A DNA stretch of 64,000 nt from Pseudodesulfovibrio sediminis (GCF_020886695.1 NZ_AP024485.1:1807001-1871000), one strand, 5' to 3'; positions 8,041 through 17,286 are shown, counted from the stretch's first letter. Numbers and translations: made by a program. Notes: generated by a model from the letters alone, not told the origin.

Positions 8041-8262
8041 TTAGAATCCCCGCATGCACTCCATGAGATACACGGAGACTTCGATGCGGCAGACACCGTT
8101 CTCCTCAAAGGTACGCACATTGTTCTCCGGAATCAGCGCCATGTCTTCGGCCACGTTGAGCCATTTGCCCTCAAGCCATTTGGGGGACACGCCGTTCTCT
8201 TCCATTTCCTTCAAGGTGTAGCTCTCGGCCACGACCCATTCGTCATCTTGAACTGCAGGCAT
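8041..8262 (-). CDS. Small acidic protein of unknown function
   Basis: 73 residues, acidic, rich in Glu and Val, with no signal peptide or membrane segment. I do not recognise a family. AAGGAGATCC lies just before the ATG and the gene follows alr by 17 bases, so it is very likely translated as the last gene of the hldD-lptD-mutL-alr unit. Two cysteines near the C-terminus (VCRIEV and ECMRGF) are not in a known metal motif. Confidence 0.75.
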   Translation of the reverse strand: MPAVQDDEWVVAESYTLKEMEENGVSPKWLEGKWLNVAEDMALIPENNVRTFEENGVCRIEVSVYLMECMRGF

Positions 8263-8279
8263 ACAGGATCTCCTTCAAA

Positions 8280-9404
8280 TTAAATATATTCTCGCTGGTT
8301 CATTCCCAGCAGACAAAAAACTTCATAACTGATGGAGCCCCACCACCCGGCCATCTCCTCGGGCGTGATGGTCTCAGGCCCGGGTCCGCCCAGCAGATAG
8401 GCTTCATCTCCAGGGGCAACGCCCTTTCCTTCACCCATAAGCGCAGTTACGTCAACCGCTGTCATCTGCATGCAGACCCGCCCTCGGATGGGGACTCGTG
8501 TGCCATGAATGAGCATCTCGCCCGTGTTGGACAGGCTGCGGCTGTAGTTGTCAGCATAGCCCACCCCAATGACGGCCACCACGGAATCCGCTTCCGCAGT
8601 ATAGGTCCACCCGTAGCTGATGGACTCCCCTTTCTTCAATGGGTGCACCTGCATCACCGGCGCGACCACATCCATGGCCGGTTTCAGCTCCCGCCCCAGC
8701 GCTTCCAGCGAAGTGCCGCAGAAGGGATTGCCGCCGTACAGGGTGATGCCCTGACGCAGGGAACTCAGACGGCACTGTTCAAAGGCCAGGGCTCCGGCAG
8801 AGTTGGCAAGGTTCGCCTCCACCTCGAATCCGGCCTCGGCCAGCCCGTCGATAACGGTTTGAAATTGTGCGTGCTGCCCTTCCACATCAACTTCCCGCCC
8901 CGGCGTGTCAGCCGAAGCCAGATGAGAACTGATCATGACCGGTGTCAGCTTGGAGCCGGAGAGAATCTCGATAACCTGCGGCAACTCTTCCGGCAGAAAC
9001 CCGAGTCGGCGCATTCCGGTGTCAAACTTGAGTCCGATGGCAAGCGGCCCATTGGTTTCGGCGGTCGCAACCAATCGACGCAACTGATCAAAATGGGAGA
9101 CCGCGGCCAGAATTTCATGCTCCCACAAGAGGGCGTCATCTGCCGCATCAATGGGACCGAGCAACGCAAGGATCCGCTTGTCGCATCCGCCCTGCCGCAA
9201 CGCGGCCGCCTCATGCACGAACCCCACGGCAAAGGTGTCAACGCCTTCGCTCTCCAGCGCACGGCTGACTTCAAGGAGACCATGACCATAGGCATCGGAT
9301 TTGATGACTGGAATGACCCGATCATGCAGGCGCGTATAGGTCCTGTAGTTGTGACGGAGGTTGTCCAAATGGACCCGGACACGCAATTTATTGTATTCTA
9401 TCAT
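8280..9404 (-). CDS. alr: Alanine racemase
   Basis: 374 residues, typical length. Interconverts L- and D-alanine with PLP to supply peptidoglycan synthesis. The PLP lysine is Lys35 in VIKSDAYGHG and the opposing catalytic tyrosine is Tyr264 in SISYGWTY. GVGYADNYSR and a C-terminal ISYEVFCLLG are family features. The start codon overlaps the mutL stop by one base (TAATG), so translation is coupled to mutL. Confidence 0.95.
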   Translation of the reverse strand: MIEYNKLRVRVHLDNLRHNYRTYTRLHDRVIPVIKSDAYGHGLLEVSRALESEGVDTFAVGFVHEAAALRQGGCDKRILALLGPIDAADDALLWEHEILAAVSHFDQLRRLVATAETNGPLAIGLKFDTGMRRLGFLPEELPQVIEILSGSKLTPVMISSHLASADTPGREVDVEGQHAQFQTVIDGLAEAGFEVEANLANSAGALAFEQCRLSSLRQGITLYGGNPFCGTSLEALGRELKPAMDVVAPVMQVHPLKKGESISYGWTYTAEADSVVAVIGVGYADNYSRSLSNTGEMLIHGTRVPIRGRVCMQMTAVDVTALMGEGKGVAPGDEAYLLGGPGPETITPEEMAGWWGSISYEVFCLLGMNQREYI

Positions 9405-11242
9405 TATTTTCTCTTAAACATTTTTTCGAGATCAGCAGAGTTCCACCGCAGGACAACAGGACGACCGTGTGGGCAGAACTCCCGTTCCGGGGTCATGAGC
9501 CATGTTTCAAGCAGGGCCAGCGCCTCATCCACAGCCAGCGGCTGATTGGCCTTGATGGCGGTCTTGCAGGACATCATGGTCCACAGATCATCCAGCCCCC
9601 GGGCCTTTTCAGCCAGAGCATCAGCCAGATATTCCCTGGCTTTGCCCGTATCCAATGTAGGAGGAATGCCCCGTACCAATGCCTTGGACGGCCCATCCAT
9701 CTCGACAATGAATCCCATGGAGCGCAGGTCTTCGTTGATATCCTGCAACACATCCGCTTCGCTGGGATGCAGATTCATTTCAAGGGGCATGGCCAGCGGC
9801 TGGGAGTCGCCTTTGGTGCGCGCGTCCCGCATGGCCGCCAGAATAACCCGCTCATGGGCGGCGTGCTGGTCCACCAGCACCAGAGAATCACCTTCCCGCA
9901 ACACAAGATAGGTATCCGAGATCTGTCCAAGATAGGTATAGCCGCTTCCGGCAAGGGGGGCCGCCCTGGTGGAATCCAGACCGGACCGCATCATGCCTGA
10001 GGAGGCTGCGCCAGGTTCACGGGCCATGCCTGCCGATGGAGGCAGGGGCAGCTCCAGGTCCCTGGGCGGAACGTACTCCGATTTGAACTCGCGGTACGTG
10101 GAAAATTTCGGTGCAGACTCCATGGGATCGGGTCTGTGGCTGTACTTCACCGGTTCCCCGGACGGTGCCGGGTGAACGGGACGCTCGGTCAACGGCGGGC
10201 CAGAGTGCGGACGATCGCCCACGAAGCCGCCGGCCAGTTCCATGCCGGGCTGACTCAAGGCCTGCATCACCCCGCCCCGGATGGCGGAAAAGACCTGCTT
10301 CTCATCAATGAAACGCACTTCCAGCTTGGCCGGATGCACGTTTACGTCCACCTCTTCCCGAGGCAGTTCGAGAAACAACACAATCTGCGGATATTCCCGC
10401 GACAGGAGCATGCCCTTGTAGGCCTGACGCACGGCGGACAGCATGAGCTTATCCTGCACAGGACGGCCATTGACGAACAACAGGATGCGGTTGCCCCGGC
10501 CCTGAGCAGTGCCCGGAGAACCGGCCACGCCATGGACGCGATACCCGTTCCGTTCGAAATCAAAGGGGGAAAGTCCCTGGCACACAGCCGGAGGCCAGAA
10601 CGCGGCCAGCCGTGCCGAAAGTGCCTGATCAGCCGGAAGGCGAAAGGCTTCGCGCCCGCCCATGGTCAGGGAAAAGCCGGTCCCGAGATGGGCCAGACTG
10701 GTCCGCATGAGCGTTTCCTGACAACGCCGATTTTCAGTGGATTCGGTCTTGAGAAATTTGAGCCGTGCCGGAGTGTTGGCAAAAAGATCACGGATTTCCA
10801 CCCGCGTCCCTGCGGCCAGGGCCGCAGGCCCCTGGTCGGCCACAGTTCCAGCGTGCACTTCGATAAAGGCGGCCTCGGCAGCCCCGGCGGCACAGGATGT
10901 CATGGTAAAACGGGAGACCGACGCGATGGACGGCAACGCCTCACCCCGGAACCCGAAGGAACCGATGGCGGACAGATCCTTGAAATCTCGAATCTTGCTG
11001 GTGGCATGTCTGGTAACGGCCAGCTCAAGCTGGTGCGGCTGAATGCCGGCCCCGTTGTCCTGCACCACCATCAGTGAACGTCCACCCTGCTCGATGGTCA
11101 CATCCACGCGGGTCGCCCCGGCATCAAGGGAGTTCTCGACCAGCTCCTTGATCACGCTGGCAGGCCGTTCCACAACCTCGCCCGCTGCAATCTGGTTCTT
11201 CAACCCTGCTGGCAGAACACGTATTTCAGCTGTCTGGGTCAT
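9404..11242 (-). CDS. mutL: DNA mismatch repair protein MutL
   Basis: 612 residues. The N-terminal GHKL ATPase shows ELVENSLDAGAT, DNGAGI, ATSKI and GFRGEALPSIASVS; a proline/serine-rich linker (about 340-430) leads to the C-terminal dimerisation domain. Endonuclease-type MutL carries DQHA-X2-E-X4-E; here it is DQHAAHERVILA, with Ala469 where the final Glu is expected. The accompanying CKTAIKAN and CPHGRP motifs are kept. The start lies one base after the lptD stop. It acts in methyl-independent mismatch repair with MutS, which is not in the window. Confidence 0.95.
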   Translation of the reverse strand: MTQTAEIRVLPAGLKNQIAAGEVVERPASVIKELVENSLDAGATRVDVTIEQGGRSLMVVQDNGAGIQPHQLELAVTRHATSKIRDFKDLSAIGSFGFRGEALPSIASVSRFTMTSCAAGAAEAAFIEVHAGTVADQGPAALAAGTRVEIRDLFANTPARLKFLKTESTENRRCQETLMRTSLAHLGTGFSLTMGGREAFRLPADQALSARLAAFWPPAVCQGLSPFDFERNGYRVHGVAGSPGTAQGRGNRILLFVNGRPVQDKLMLSAVRQAYKGMLLSREYPQIVLFLELPREEVDVNVHPAKLEVRFIDEKQVFSAIRGGVMQALSQPGMELAGGFVGDRPHSGPPLTERPVHPAPSGEPVKYSHRPDPMESAPKFSTYREFKSEYVPPRDLELPLPPSAGMAREPGAASSGMMRSGLDSTRAAPLAGSGYTYLGQISDTYLVLREGDSLVLVDQHAAHERVILAAMRDARTKGDSQPLAMPLEMNLHPSEADVLQDINEDLRSMGFIVEMDGPSKALVRGIPPTLDTGKAREYLADALAEKARGLDDLWTMMSCKTAIKANQPLAVDEALALLETWLMTPEREFCPHGRPVVLRWNSADLEKMFKRK

Positions 11243-11243
11243 A

Positions 11244-13631
11244 CTAGAAACTCAACAGGTCGAATCCGACTTCGTACCGATTGTCGCTGGGCTTCTGCGT
11301 AAAGGAAAAATAGAGCGAATAGCACTCGGCCGCCCAGCTCAGTTTAAGGGTGCGCTCCAGATCTCTTTCAGACTCGAAGTCATGACGGTACTTGGCAGCG
11401 AGGGTCAATGAATCGGTCATCTCCCATTCGGCGCCAAGACGAACGATGGACATACGGTCGGTCCGGGCACGCAGATACTCGTCTATGCGCTCCTGAAAAT
11501 CATATCCCACGGTAAACGAACCCAGTCCATCCTTGTGCAGCCTGACAGATGTCTCACTCTGGGTCATATCTCCAAGATAGGGAGAGAACCAGTTCCGGGT
11601 CAACAGATCAATCCAGTTTTCCGGCTTGATTTTCAGCTCGGCCATGACATCGGAGAACGGACGCCGTTTGTACGTGGAGAGGTCATCCTTGCGTTCAGCC
11701 TCAAACACATCATAGGACTGCTCCACGCGGAACATGAGAAAATCGAGATAGTCGCTGACGACCCGAGCCGAAGGCGCTTCGTCCTCACCCGGTGCAAGGG
11801 ACACCCGATCACGGCGTCTATCCAGCACGTTGGTCAGGGAGTACGTAATCCTGTTATCCCCTTCCAGGCGGTCTTTCGAATCAAAATACGGCAGCGAAGA
11901 CTGGCCTGTTATTCTCGGCGTATACCGATATTGCACACGGGGAACCACCGAATGTTTGAGCCGTGTCCAGCGGGATGTTCCGGCCAACCCAGGCTCGGCC
12001 GACAGGTCGTCTCCCGTGTTGAAGACTTTGGACATCTCCGAAAAAGCGGTCAATCCACCGGCCCAGGTCGTGCGGCTCTGATAGCCGTCCTTGATCTTGT
12101 TGGTGTCGACCACCTGCGTCCTGCCGCCGGTGTCTATATATGAAATGTCACCGGTTTTTTCATGCGAAGTGAGATTGTAGGAAGTATGGTCTGCAGAAAG
12201 TGACGGGATCAGGGTCACCATGGATGTCTTGATGGGCATCTTCAGCTCAGGCACTGCCCGGAAACGGTGCCCTGCGTTGCCGTATTCCCTGTGGAAATAA
12301 CTGTATTCGGTGTCAAACGAACCTTCCAGCCCAAGGCCGAGCAGGGACTGCTGAAAGGCGAACCCGCTGATCTGCGGCAACGTCTGGACTGTCGGGTCCT
12401 CGCTCGACGTACCGTTCTTGTTGCGATAGGCGAGGTTCTGATCATACTGGGCCAATCCCACCAGGCCGAATCTGTTCCAGCTGCGGCTGATGTATGCCGT
12501 GTTCAACCGTTCCAGAGAGTCCTTGTTTTCGATATCGCGGCCAAAGGCGTCGAGAAAATCGTCTCTGGTCCGATCAAATCCGGTGGGGCCATCCTGAAAA
12601 TCACGCAGATAGTTCTGGTCGGAGACCACGTCCAGGTCGAGCTTGACCTGCCATTTCGGGCTGCCGAGCCAGCCATCGTATTTACTTCTGATCCACCAAC
12701 GATCACGATTGGACCGGGTCAACCCGTCACTGTCGTAATCATCCCACTCGTCGCTTTCCTTGGTGGCCCGGACAGCGTCCTGCATGAAATCCGCCTTCCA
12801 CAACCCTTTGGTGGAGGCGTCCTCAGCGTGTCTGAACTCCACGCCCTGCATGTAGCCACGCTTGCTCATGTAATTCTGATAAAATGTCGCGTCCATCTCG
12901 TCGTTGATGACCCAGTAATACGGCTGGTTCACCTGAAGGCCGAGCTTCTTGCTGGAAGACACGTATGGCATCAGAAAACCACTTTGCCGCTTTTTCTTGC
13001 CGGGCAGGGCCATGTACGGCCAGTAGAAAACCGGGATGTCCTTGATACGAAATGCGGAACGATAGAGATGCACCCGTCCGTCCAGGGTCACGTCGCCCTC
13101 TTCCGTGGTCACGGACCAGGCGGGTTTCTCGCCTGAACAGGATGTGACCTTGGCATTCTTGAACGTATACGTGTCGCCCTGCGTCTTGCCCACGCGCTCG
13201 GCTTCCACATAGACATGGGGTTTGGCCATGAACAGTTTCCCGTTCTTGAGCCAGCCGGTCATGGTGTTCAGGTCGAACTCGCCTTCGTCGGCCTGAATAA
13301 AGTCGCTCCCCCAGTTGGCGCGGATATTTCCCTTGAGGAACACCCAGCCCGTGGACTGATAATAGCGGGCAAAGTCGGCCCGAAGCTGATCTTCTCCCAG
13401 GCTCAGGGAGCAGTTGCCGAACGCTTCGATATATTCGCTGGTATGGTCGCCCACCACCCGGTCGGCCGAAAAGACCCACTCGTTCATCTCGGGTGTCTTG
13501 ACCGGAGCATCCGGCACGTATTTTCTGACCGTGTTCACCTCTGCCGACTTACCGACAAGCGTCCACGGCAGGCACAGCACCAGGATGACAAGCATCCCGG
13601 CCAGAATCGATATGCGCGACCTTTTCTTCAA
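11244..13631 (-). CDS. lptD: LPS-assembly protein LptD
   Basis: 795 residues. An N-terminal signal segment precedes an OstA/LptA-like beta-jellyroll domain (about 45-190) with repeated short strands (FSADRVVGDHTSEYIEAFGN, QADEGEFDLNTMTGWL), then a long beta-barrel with DIPVFYWPYMALP, characteristic of LptD, and a C-terminal strand ending in Phe. It inserts lipopolysaccharide into the outer leaflet of the outer membrane. Mature cysteines are few, so the E. coli double-disulfide pattern is not obviously conserved. It follows hldD by 15 bases, coupling LPS core synthesis with export. Confidence 0.93.
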   Translation of the reverse strand: MKKRSRISILAGMLVILVLCLPWTLVGKSAEVNTVRKYVPDAPVKTPEMNEWVFSADRVVGDHTSEYIEAFGNCSLSLGEDQLRADFARYYQSTGWVFLKGNIRANWGSDFIQADEGEFDLNTMTGWLKNGKLFMAKPHVYVEAERVGKTQGDTYTFKNAKVTSCSGEKPAWSVTTEEGDVTLDGRVHLYRSAFRIKDIPVFYWPYMALPGKKKRQSGFLMPYVSSSKKLGLQVNQPYYWVINDEMDATFYQNYMSKRGYMQGVEFRHAEDASTKGLWKADFMQDAVRATKESDEWDDYDSDGLTRSNRDRWWIRSKYDGWLGSPKWQVKLDLDVVSDQNYLRDFQDGPTGFDRTRDDFLDAFGRDIENKDSLERLNTAYISRSWNRFGLVGLAQYDQNLAYRNKNGTSSEDPTVQTLPQISGFAFQQSLLGLGLEGSFDTEYSYFHREYGNAGHRFRAVPELKMPIKTSMVTLIPSLSADHTSYNLTSHEKTGDISYIDTGGRTQVVDTNKIKDGYQSRTTWAGGLTAFSEMSKVFNTGDDLSAEPGLAGTSRWTRLKHSVVPRVQYRYTPRITGQSSLPYFDSKDRLEGDNRITYSLTNVLDRRRDRVSLAPGEDEAPSARVVSDYLDFLMFRVEQSYDVFEAERKDDLSTYKRRPFSDVMAELKIKPENWIDLLTRNWFSPYLGDMTQSETSVRLHKDGLGSFTVGYDFQERIDEYLRARTDRMSIVRLGAEWEMTDSLTLAAKYRHDFESERDLERTLKLSWAAECYSLYFSFTQKPSDNRYEVGFDLLSF

Positions 13632-13646
13632 TGAAATCCCTACACC

Positions 13647-14627
13647 CTACCTGGACATCAGGTACGAATTGTCCTTGTTGAGATAATTCTGCACGTAGTC
13701 TTTGGCCCCATCTTCCAGACTCGTCATTTTTACGTCACATCCCACGGACTTGAGCTTATCCATGTCTGCCTGTGTAAAATATTGATATTTATCACGAATC
13801 GACTCAGGCATGGGGATATACTCAATAACAGGCTCCTTTTCAAGTGCGGCAAATACTGCATTTGCCAAATCATTCCAGGTTCTTGCACTTCCCGTACCGA
13901 TATTGAAAATACCCCCGGTATCAGGATTGTCCAGGAACCAGGCCATAATATCCACGCAATCCTTGATGTAGACAAAGTCCCGTTTCTGCCCACCGTGCGG
14001 ATATTCGTCGCGGTAGGATTTGAACAGTTTGAGCTGGCCGGTTTCCAGAATCTGCTTGTGCGCCTTGCAGATGACCGACTTCATGTCGTCCTTATGATAT
14101 TCATTGGGGCCGAACACGTTGAAAAATTTGAGGCTGACAATCTGATCGAGGATACCGGAATCCTTGGCCCAGATATCAAAGAGCTGCTTTGAATACCCGT
14201 ACATGTTCAGGGGACGAAGCCTGTCAATGCCCTCATGATCGTCGTTGAACCCATATTCACCATTCCCATAGGTGGCGGCAGAAGAGGCGTTGATAAATCG
14301 GGCATCGTGTTTCATGCAGAAACGGCAGACATATTGTGTGTAGCGGTAGTTGTTCTCCATGAGAAAGTCCGCATCAAGCTCCGTGGTGGAAGAACAGGCA
14401 CCCATATGGATGACAGCTTCGGTCTCGAACGGGTCATCGCCTTCAAGAATAAACTTGAGAAACTGGTCCCGATGCAGATAATCCTGATATCGCAAACCAA
14501 CCAGATTATTCCACTTTTCACTGGAAGAAAGATTGTCCACGATCAGAATATCTTCAATTCCCAACTGATTGAGCTTCCAAACCATGGCGCTCCCGATAAA
14601 GCCCGCGCCGCCGGTGACTATATACAT
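13647..14627 (-). CDS. hldD: ADP-L-glycero-D-manno-heptose 6-epimerase
   Basis: 326 residues. Extended short-chain dehydrogenase fold: Rossmann GGAGFIG at 6-12, the family signature HMGACSSTTELDADFLMENN at 75-93, YGYSK (Tyr143, Lys147) and Lys179 in GPNEYHKDDMKS. It epimerises ADP-D-glycero-D-manno-heptose for LPS inner-core synthesis. AAGGAG lies 6 bases before the ATG. First gene of the minus-strand envelope operon. Confidence 0.94.
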   Translation of the reverse strand: MYIVTGGAGFIGSAMVWKLNQLGIEDILIVDNLSSSEKWNNLVGLRYQDYLHRDQFLKFILEGDDPFETEAVIHMGACSSTTELDADFLMENNYRYTQYVCRFCMKHDARFINASSAATYGNGEYGFNDDHEGIDRLRPLNMYGYSKQLFDIWAKDSGILDQIVSLKFFNVFGPNEYHKDDMKSVICKAHKQILETGQLKLFKSYRDEYPHGGQKRDFVYIKDCVDIMAWFLDNPDTGGIFNIGTGSARTWNDLANAVFAALEKEPVIEYIPMPESIRDKYQYFTQADMDKLKSVGCDVKMTSLEDGAKDYVQNYLNKDNSYLMSR

Positions 14628-14763
14628 ACTTGCTCCTTGCTGCCCTGATAACTGATGATCTAAACTATTTTTTATACTGTGTTACAGGCCGGGACGCAAC
14701 CTGAACGTCTTCACTTTCTCCTTTTGATTTAAGCGTTTTTCCTATATTTTTCTCAGAACCCTC

Positions 14764-14792
14764 TTGCACCAACCACTCCAGTTGCGTATATT
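14764..14792 (+). promoter_or_regulatory. Sigma-70 promoter of the OmpA/VWA gene
   Basis: TTGCAC, 17-bp spacer, TATATT, giving a start near 14799. This places the hairpin at 14801-14822 at the very 5' end of the mRNA. Confidence 0.65.
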
Positions 14793-14800
14793 GGGCAAAC

Positions 14801-14822
14801 ATGCAGCAAAAGGGCTGCATGA
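14801..14822 (+). promoter_or_regulatory. 5'-terminal mRNA stem-loop
   Basis: CATGCAGC-AAAAGG-GCTGCATG: a perfect 8-bp stem at the predicted mRNA 5' end, 35 bases before the start codon. By analogy with the E. coli ompA leader it may stabilise the message. Confidence 0.5.
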
Positions 14823-14856
14823 AAATTCAGGAAACCACCTCCAAAGGAGTAATATC

Positions 14857-15915
14857 ATGAGACAATCGAGGAAACTGCTTCTGTTAACACTGACCGCTGT
14901 CATGGCCCTCTCCTTTGCGTTTGCCTCCACGGCAAGCGCCAAAAAGGTCAAAAGAGTCGACAACTTCATCATCCTGCTGGACCATTCCGGTTCCATGGCG
15001 ATGAAATACAGCGACTCCAAGGTCAAGAAAATCAACATGGCCGTGAACAACATCCAAGCCATGGATAAAGCCGTTCCTGCGGAACTGGGCTACAACTCCG
15101 GCATGTTTGCTTTCGCACCCTTTGCCGAGCTGACCGCTCCCGGCGCCTATGCTCCGAACGCTCTCACTCAGAGCGTCGATGGCCTCGAAACCGAATACGA
15201 AATTTTCAACCGGAGAACACCCCTGGGTGGCGGCGTTGCTGATATCGACCCGACCATCGGTTCCATGTCCGGCAAGACCGCTCTGATCATCCTGACTGAC
15301 GGTGAATCCAACACCGGTGCCGATCCGCTGGCTGCCGCTCAGGCCCTGCACGATCAGTACGGTGACAATCTGTGTGTTCACATCATCAGCTACGCAGACA
15401 CTGCCGCCGGTGAACAGACCATCAAACAGATGCGCTCCATCTTCCCCTGCTCCGTTGCAGCCACGTCCGAATCCCTGATGGAAGCCGGTGCCATGGATGC
15501 ATACGCCAGCAAGGTCTTCTACGAAGAAGTCGCAGACGCTCAGGCCCCCGCACCTGCTCCGGTCGTGACGCCTGCAGCTCCCGAAGTCGTATCCTTCAAC
15601 CTGAACTTCGGCTTTGACAAGTACGAGATCCTGGACGACATGGTCCCCGTACTGGAACAGGCCAAGATGATTCTGGAAGAAACCCCCTCCGCCACCTTCG
15701 TGGTTGCCGGTTACACCGACTCCACCGGAGCCGACACCTACAACCAGGGTCTGTCCGAACGCCGCGCCAACTCCGTGGTCGAATGGTTGACCAAGAACGG
15801 CGTCTCCGCTTCCCGTCTGGAAGCAGTGGGCTACGGCGAAACCAATCCCAAGTTCGACAACGGCACCAAGGAAGGCCGCAAGCTGAACCGCAGGGTTGAA
15901 ATTCGCACCAAGTAA
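14857..15915 (+). CDS. Outer-membrane protein with VWA and OmpA C-terminal domains
   Basis: 352 residues from the ATG preceded by AAAGGAG. A signal peptide ends at ASTASA. A von Willebrand A domain (about 35-220) carries the metal-ion site DHSGSM and LTDGESNTGAD. After an Ala/Pro linker (about 230-245) comes an OmpA-like peptidoglycan-binding domain with FGFDKYEILDD, GYTDSTGADTYNQGLSERRA and a C-terminal NRRVEIRT. It should sit in the periplasm, attached to peptidoglycan, with VWA mediating metal-dependent protein contacts. The mature protein is probably abundant, given the strong promoter and leader hairpin. The partner is unknown. Confidence 0.9.
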   Translation: MRQSRKLLLLTLTAVMALSFAFASTASAKKVKRVDNFIILLDHSGSMAMKYSDSKVKKINMAVNNIQAMDKAVPAELGYNSGMFAFAPFAELTAPGAYAPNALTQSVDGLETEYEIFNRRTPLGGGVADIDPTIGSMSGKTALIILTDGESNTGADPLAAAQALHDQYGDNLCVHIISYADTAAGEQTIKQMRSIFPCSVAATSESLMEAGAMDAYASKVFYEEVADAQAPAPAPVVTPAAPEVVSFNLNFGFDKYEILDDMVPVLEQAKMILEETPSATFVVAGYTDSTGADTYNQGLSERRANSVVEWLTKNGVSASRLEAVGYGETNPKFDNGTKEGRKLNRRVEIRTK

Positions 15916-15930
15916 CGTTATGGTACTCAA

Positions 15931-15955
15931 GGTTGGGCGGCACTGCCGCCCAACC
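15931..15955 (+). other. Intercistronic hairpin without T-run
   Basis: GGTTGGGCGGC-ACT-GCCGCCCAACC, an 11-bp perfect stem between the OmpA/VWA gene and the next gene, with no following T-run. More likely an mRNA-stability or processing element than a complete terminator. Confidence 0.6.
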
Positions 15956-15982
15956 TACTGCTCTGGTTAAAGGAACCACACC

Positions 15983-16486
15983 ATGATGAAATTCATACTC
16001 CCTGCCGTCTTGGCGGCTTTTTTGATCGGGGCTTTTTTTGCGCCCATAGCCTGGGCCGGTCCCTCCACAGATGTGGCCTCTGCCGCACCGGGCAATGCGA
16101 ATGCGCCTGTCACCAGCAAGAACATGCCTGCCTATCTGGATGAAGACCTGGCCAGCAAGCATGCCAACTTCTCCAAATTTGCCCGGATCAGGGTCAACTC
16201 CCTGAACCTCAATCACGGCATGTCCAAAACCCGCATGCAGATTGTCAAACAGGCCGACGGGACATACAAGGCGCGTTATCACGTCATCGACTCTAATACC
16301 GTCGTCCCCAAAGTCCGCCGCTCCAGCTCCAAATCCGTTCCTTATGTAGCTGTCCTCAAATTTCAAGAGGTCATCATGGAAGCAGTGGGCGAATCTCCGG
16401 AGGCGTGTCGCAAAGGCACATTCTCTCCGGTTCAGATTATCCCCAACCGCCAGATTTTCAGCTACAAAAAAGGCAGCTGGAAATAA
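15983..16486 (+). CDS. Exported protein of unknown function
   Basis: 167 residues with a clear signal peptide (cleavage likely after PIAWA). The mature part is basic, with no membrane helix, one cysteine (SPEACRKG) and a short C-terminal strand-rich region (YVAVLKFQEVIM). I recognise no family. AAAGGA precedes two adjacent ATG codons; either could be used. It lies 67 bases after the OmpA/VWA gene on the same strand with only a T-less hairpin between, so the two may be co-expressed and both periplasmic. Confidence 0.75.
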   Translation: MMKFILPAVLAAFLIGAFFAPIAWAGPSTDVASAAPGNANAPVTSKNMPAYLDEDLASKHANFSKFARIRVNSLNLNHGMSKTRMQIVKQADGTYKARYHVIDSNTVVPKVRRSSSKSVPYVAVLKFQEVIMEAVGESPEACRKGTFSPVQIIPNRQIFSYKKGSWK

Positions 16487-16506
16487 CTCACAGGCATCGC
16501 ACTTTC

Positions 16507-16531
16507 AGCAGACCAACTGGTCTGCTCTTTT
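16507..16531 (+). terminator. Intrinsic terminator after exported protein gene
   Basis: AGCAGACC-AACT-GGTCTGCT followed by CTTTT. The short T-run suggests moderate strength. Confidence 0.7.
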
Positions 16532-16559
16532 CGCATGCTCAAGCCACGGAGCCACTCCT

Positions 16560-16766
16560 ATGGATGGGAAAACCCGCAAAAACATTCGCCCAGGCCAGCG
16601 CGTCAATATCGTCCTCAAAAAAGATCAGCGCAGCGGTCGCCTGACAGAAGGTATCGTAGCCAAACTCCTGACCAAATCCCCTACTCACCCCCACGGCATC
16701 AAGGTCCGGCTTGAAGATGGACAGGTTGGGCGAGTCAAGGAAATCCTGGACACCCAGGAGGCATAG
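16560..16766 (+). CDS. YwbE family protein
   Basis: 68 residues matching the YwbE (DUF2196) family: RKNIRPGQRVNIVLKKDQRS, then LTEGIVAKLLT, HPHGIKVRL and GRVKEIL. It is a compact beta-rich domain of unknown function that may bind nucleic acid. The next gene starts two bases after its stop codon, so the two are translationally coupled. Confidence 0.85.
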   Translation: MDGKTRKNIRPGQRVNIVLKKDQRSGRLTEGIVAKLLTKSPTHPHGIKVRLEDGQVGRVKEILDTQEA

Positions 16767-16768
16767 GC

Positions 16769-17233
16769 ATGCGCATCTGGGTAGACGCGGACGCCTGTCC
16801 CAATGTCGTCAAGGAAATCATATTCAAAGCCGCAGCACGGTGTGAGGTCAGAGTCACACTGGTCGCCAATATCCCGCTCAGAGTACCGACCTCACCGCTG
16901 TTCGACTCCATTGTCGTGAGCGAAGGATTTGACGAAGCGGACAAGGAAATCGCCCGACAGGTGCAACCCGGCGATCTGGTCATCACCGCAGACATCCCAC
17001 TGGCTGACGCCATCGTGGCCAAAGGCGCAACCGGTCTCAACCCCCGTGGCGAATTGTACACGGAAGAAAACATCAAGGGCCTCCTGCGCATGCGCAACCT
17101 CATGGAAGAACTCCGCTCCGGCGACATGGTCCACGGCGGGCCTCCACCGTTCGGCCCCAAGGACAAACAGGGGTTCACCAATCAATTGGACAAATTCCTG
17201 ACACGCAACGCCAAAAAGCCTGCTCTCAAATAA
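16769..17233 (+). CDS. UPF0178 (DUF188, YaiI/YqxD) family protein
   Basis: 154 residues. Family signatures are the N-terminal WVDADACPNVVK, the ITADIPLADA segment and GATGLNPRGELYTEENI. The conserved acidic residues and PIN-like character suggest a nuclease-like or metal-binding role, but no activity is established. Coupled to ywbE; its stop codon lies inside the following terminator. Confidence 0.9.
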   Translation: MRIWVDADACPNVVKEIIFKAAARCEVRVTLVANIPLRVPTSPLFDSIVVSEGFDEADKEIARQVQPGDLVITADIPLADAIVAKGATGLNPRGELYTEENIKGLLRMRNLMEELRSGDMVHGGPPPFGPKDKQGFTNQLDKFLTRNAKKPALK

Positions 17234-17252
17234 AAGAGCAGGCTTTTTTTTG
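17214..17252 (+). terminator. Terminator overlapping the 3' end of the UPF0178 gene
   Basis: AGCCTGCTCT and AGAGCAGGCT form a 10-bp stem with eight or nine T after it; the UPF0178 stop codon is in the loop. Confidence 0.93.
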
Positions 17253-17286
17253 AGTGAAACGCTGAACTCTGTAGGGAAAATCAGAT

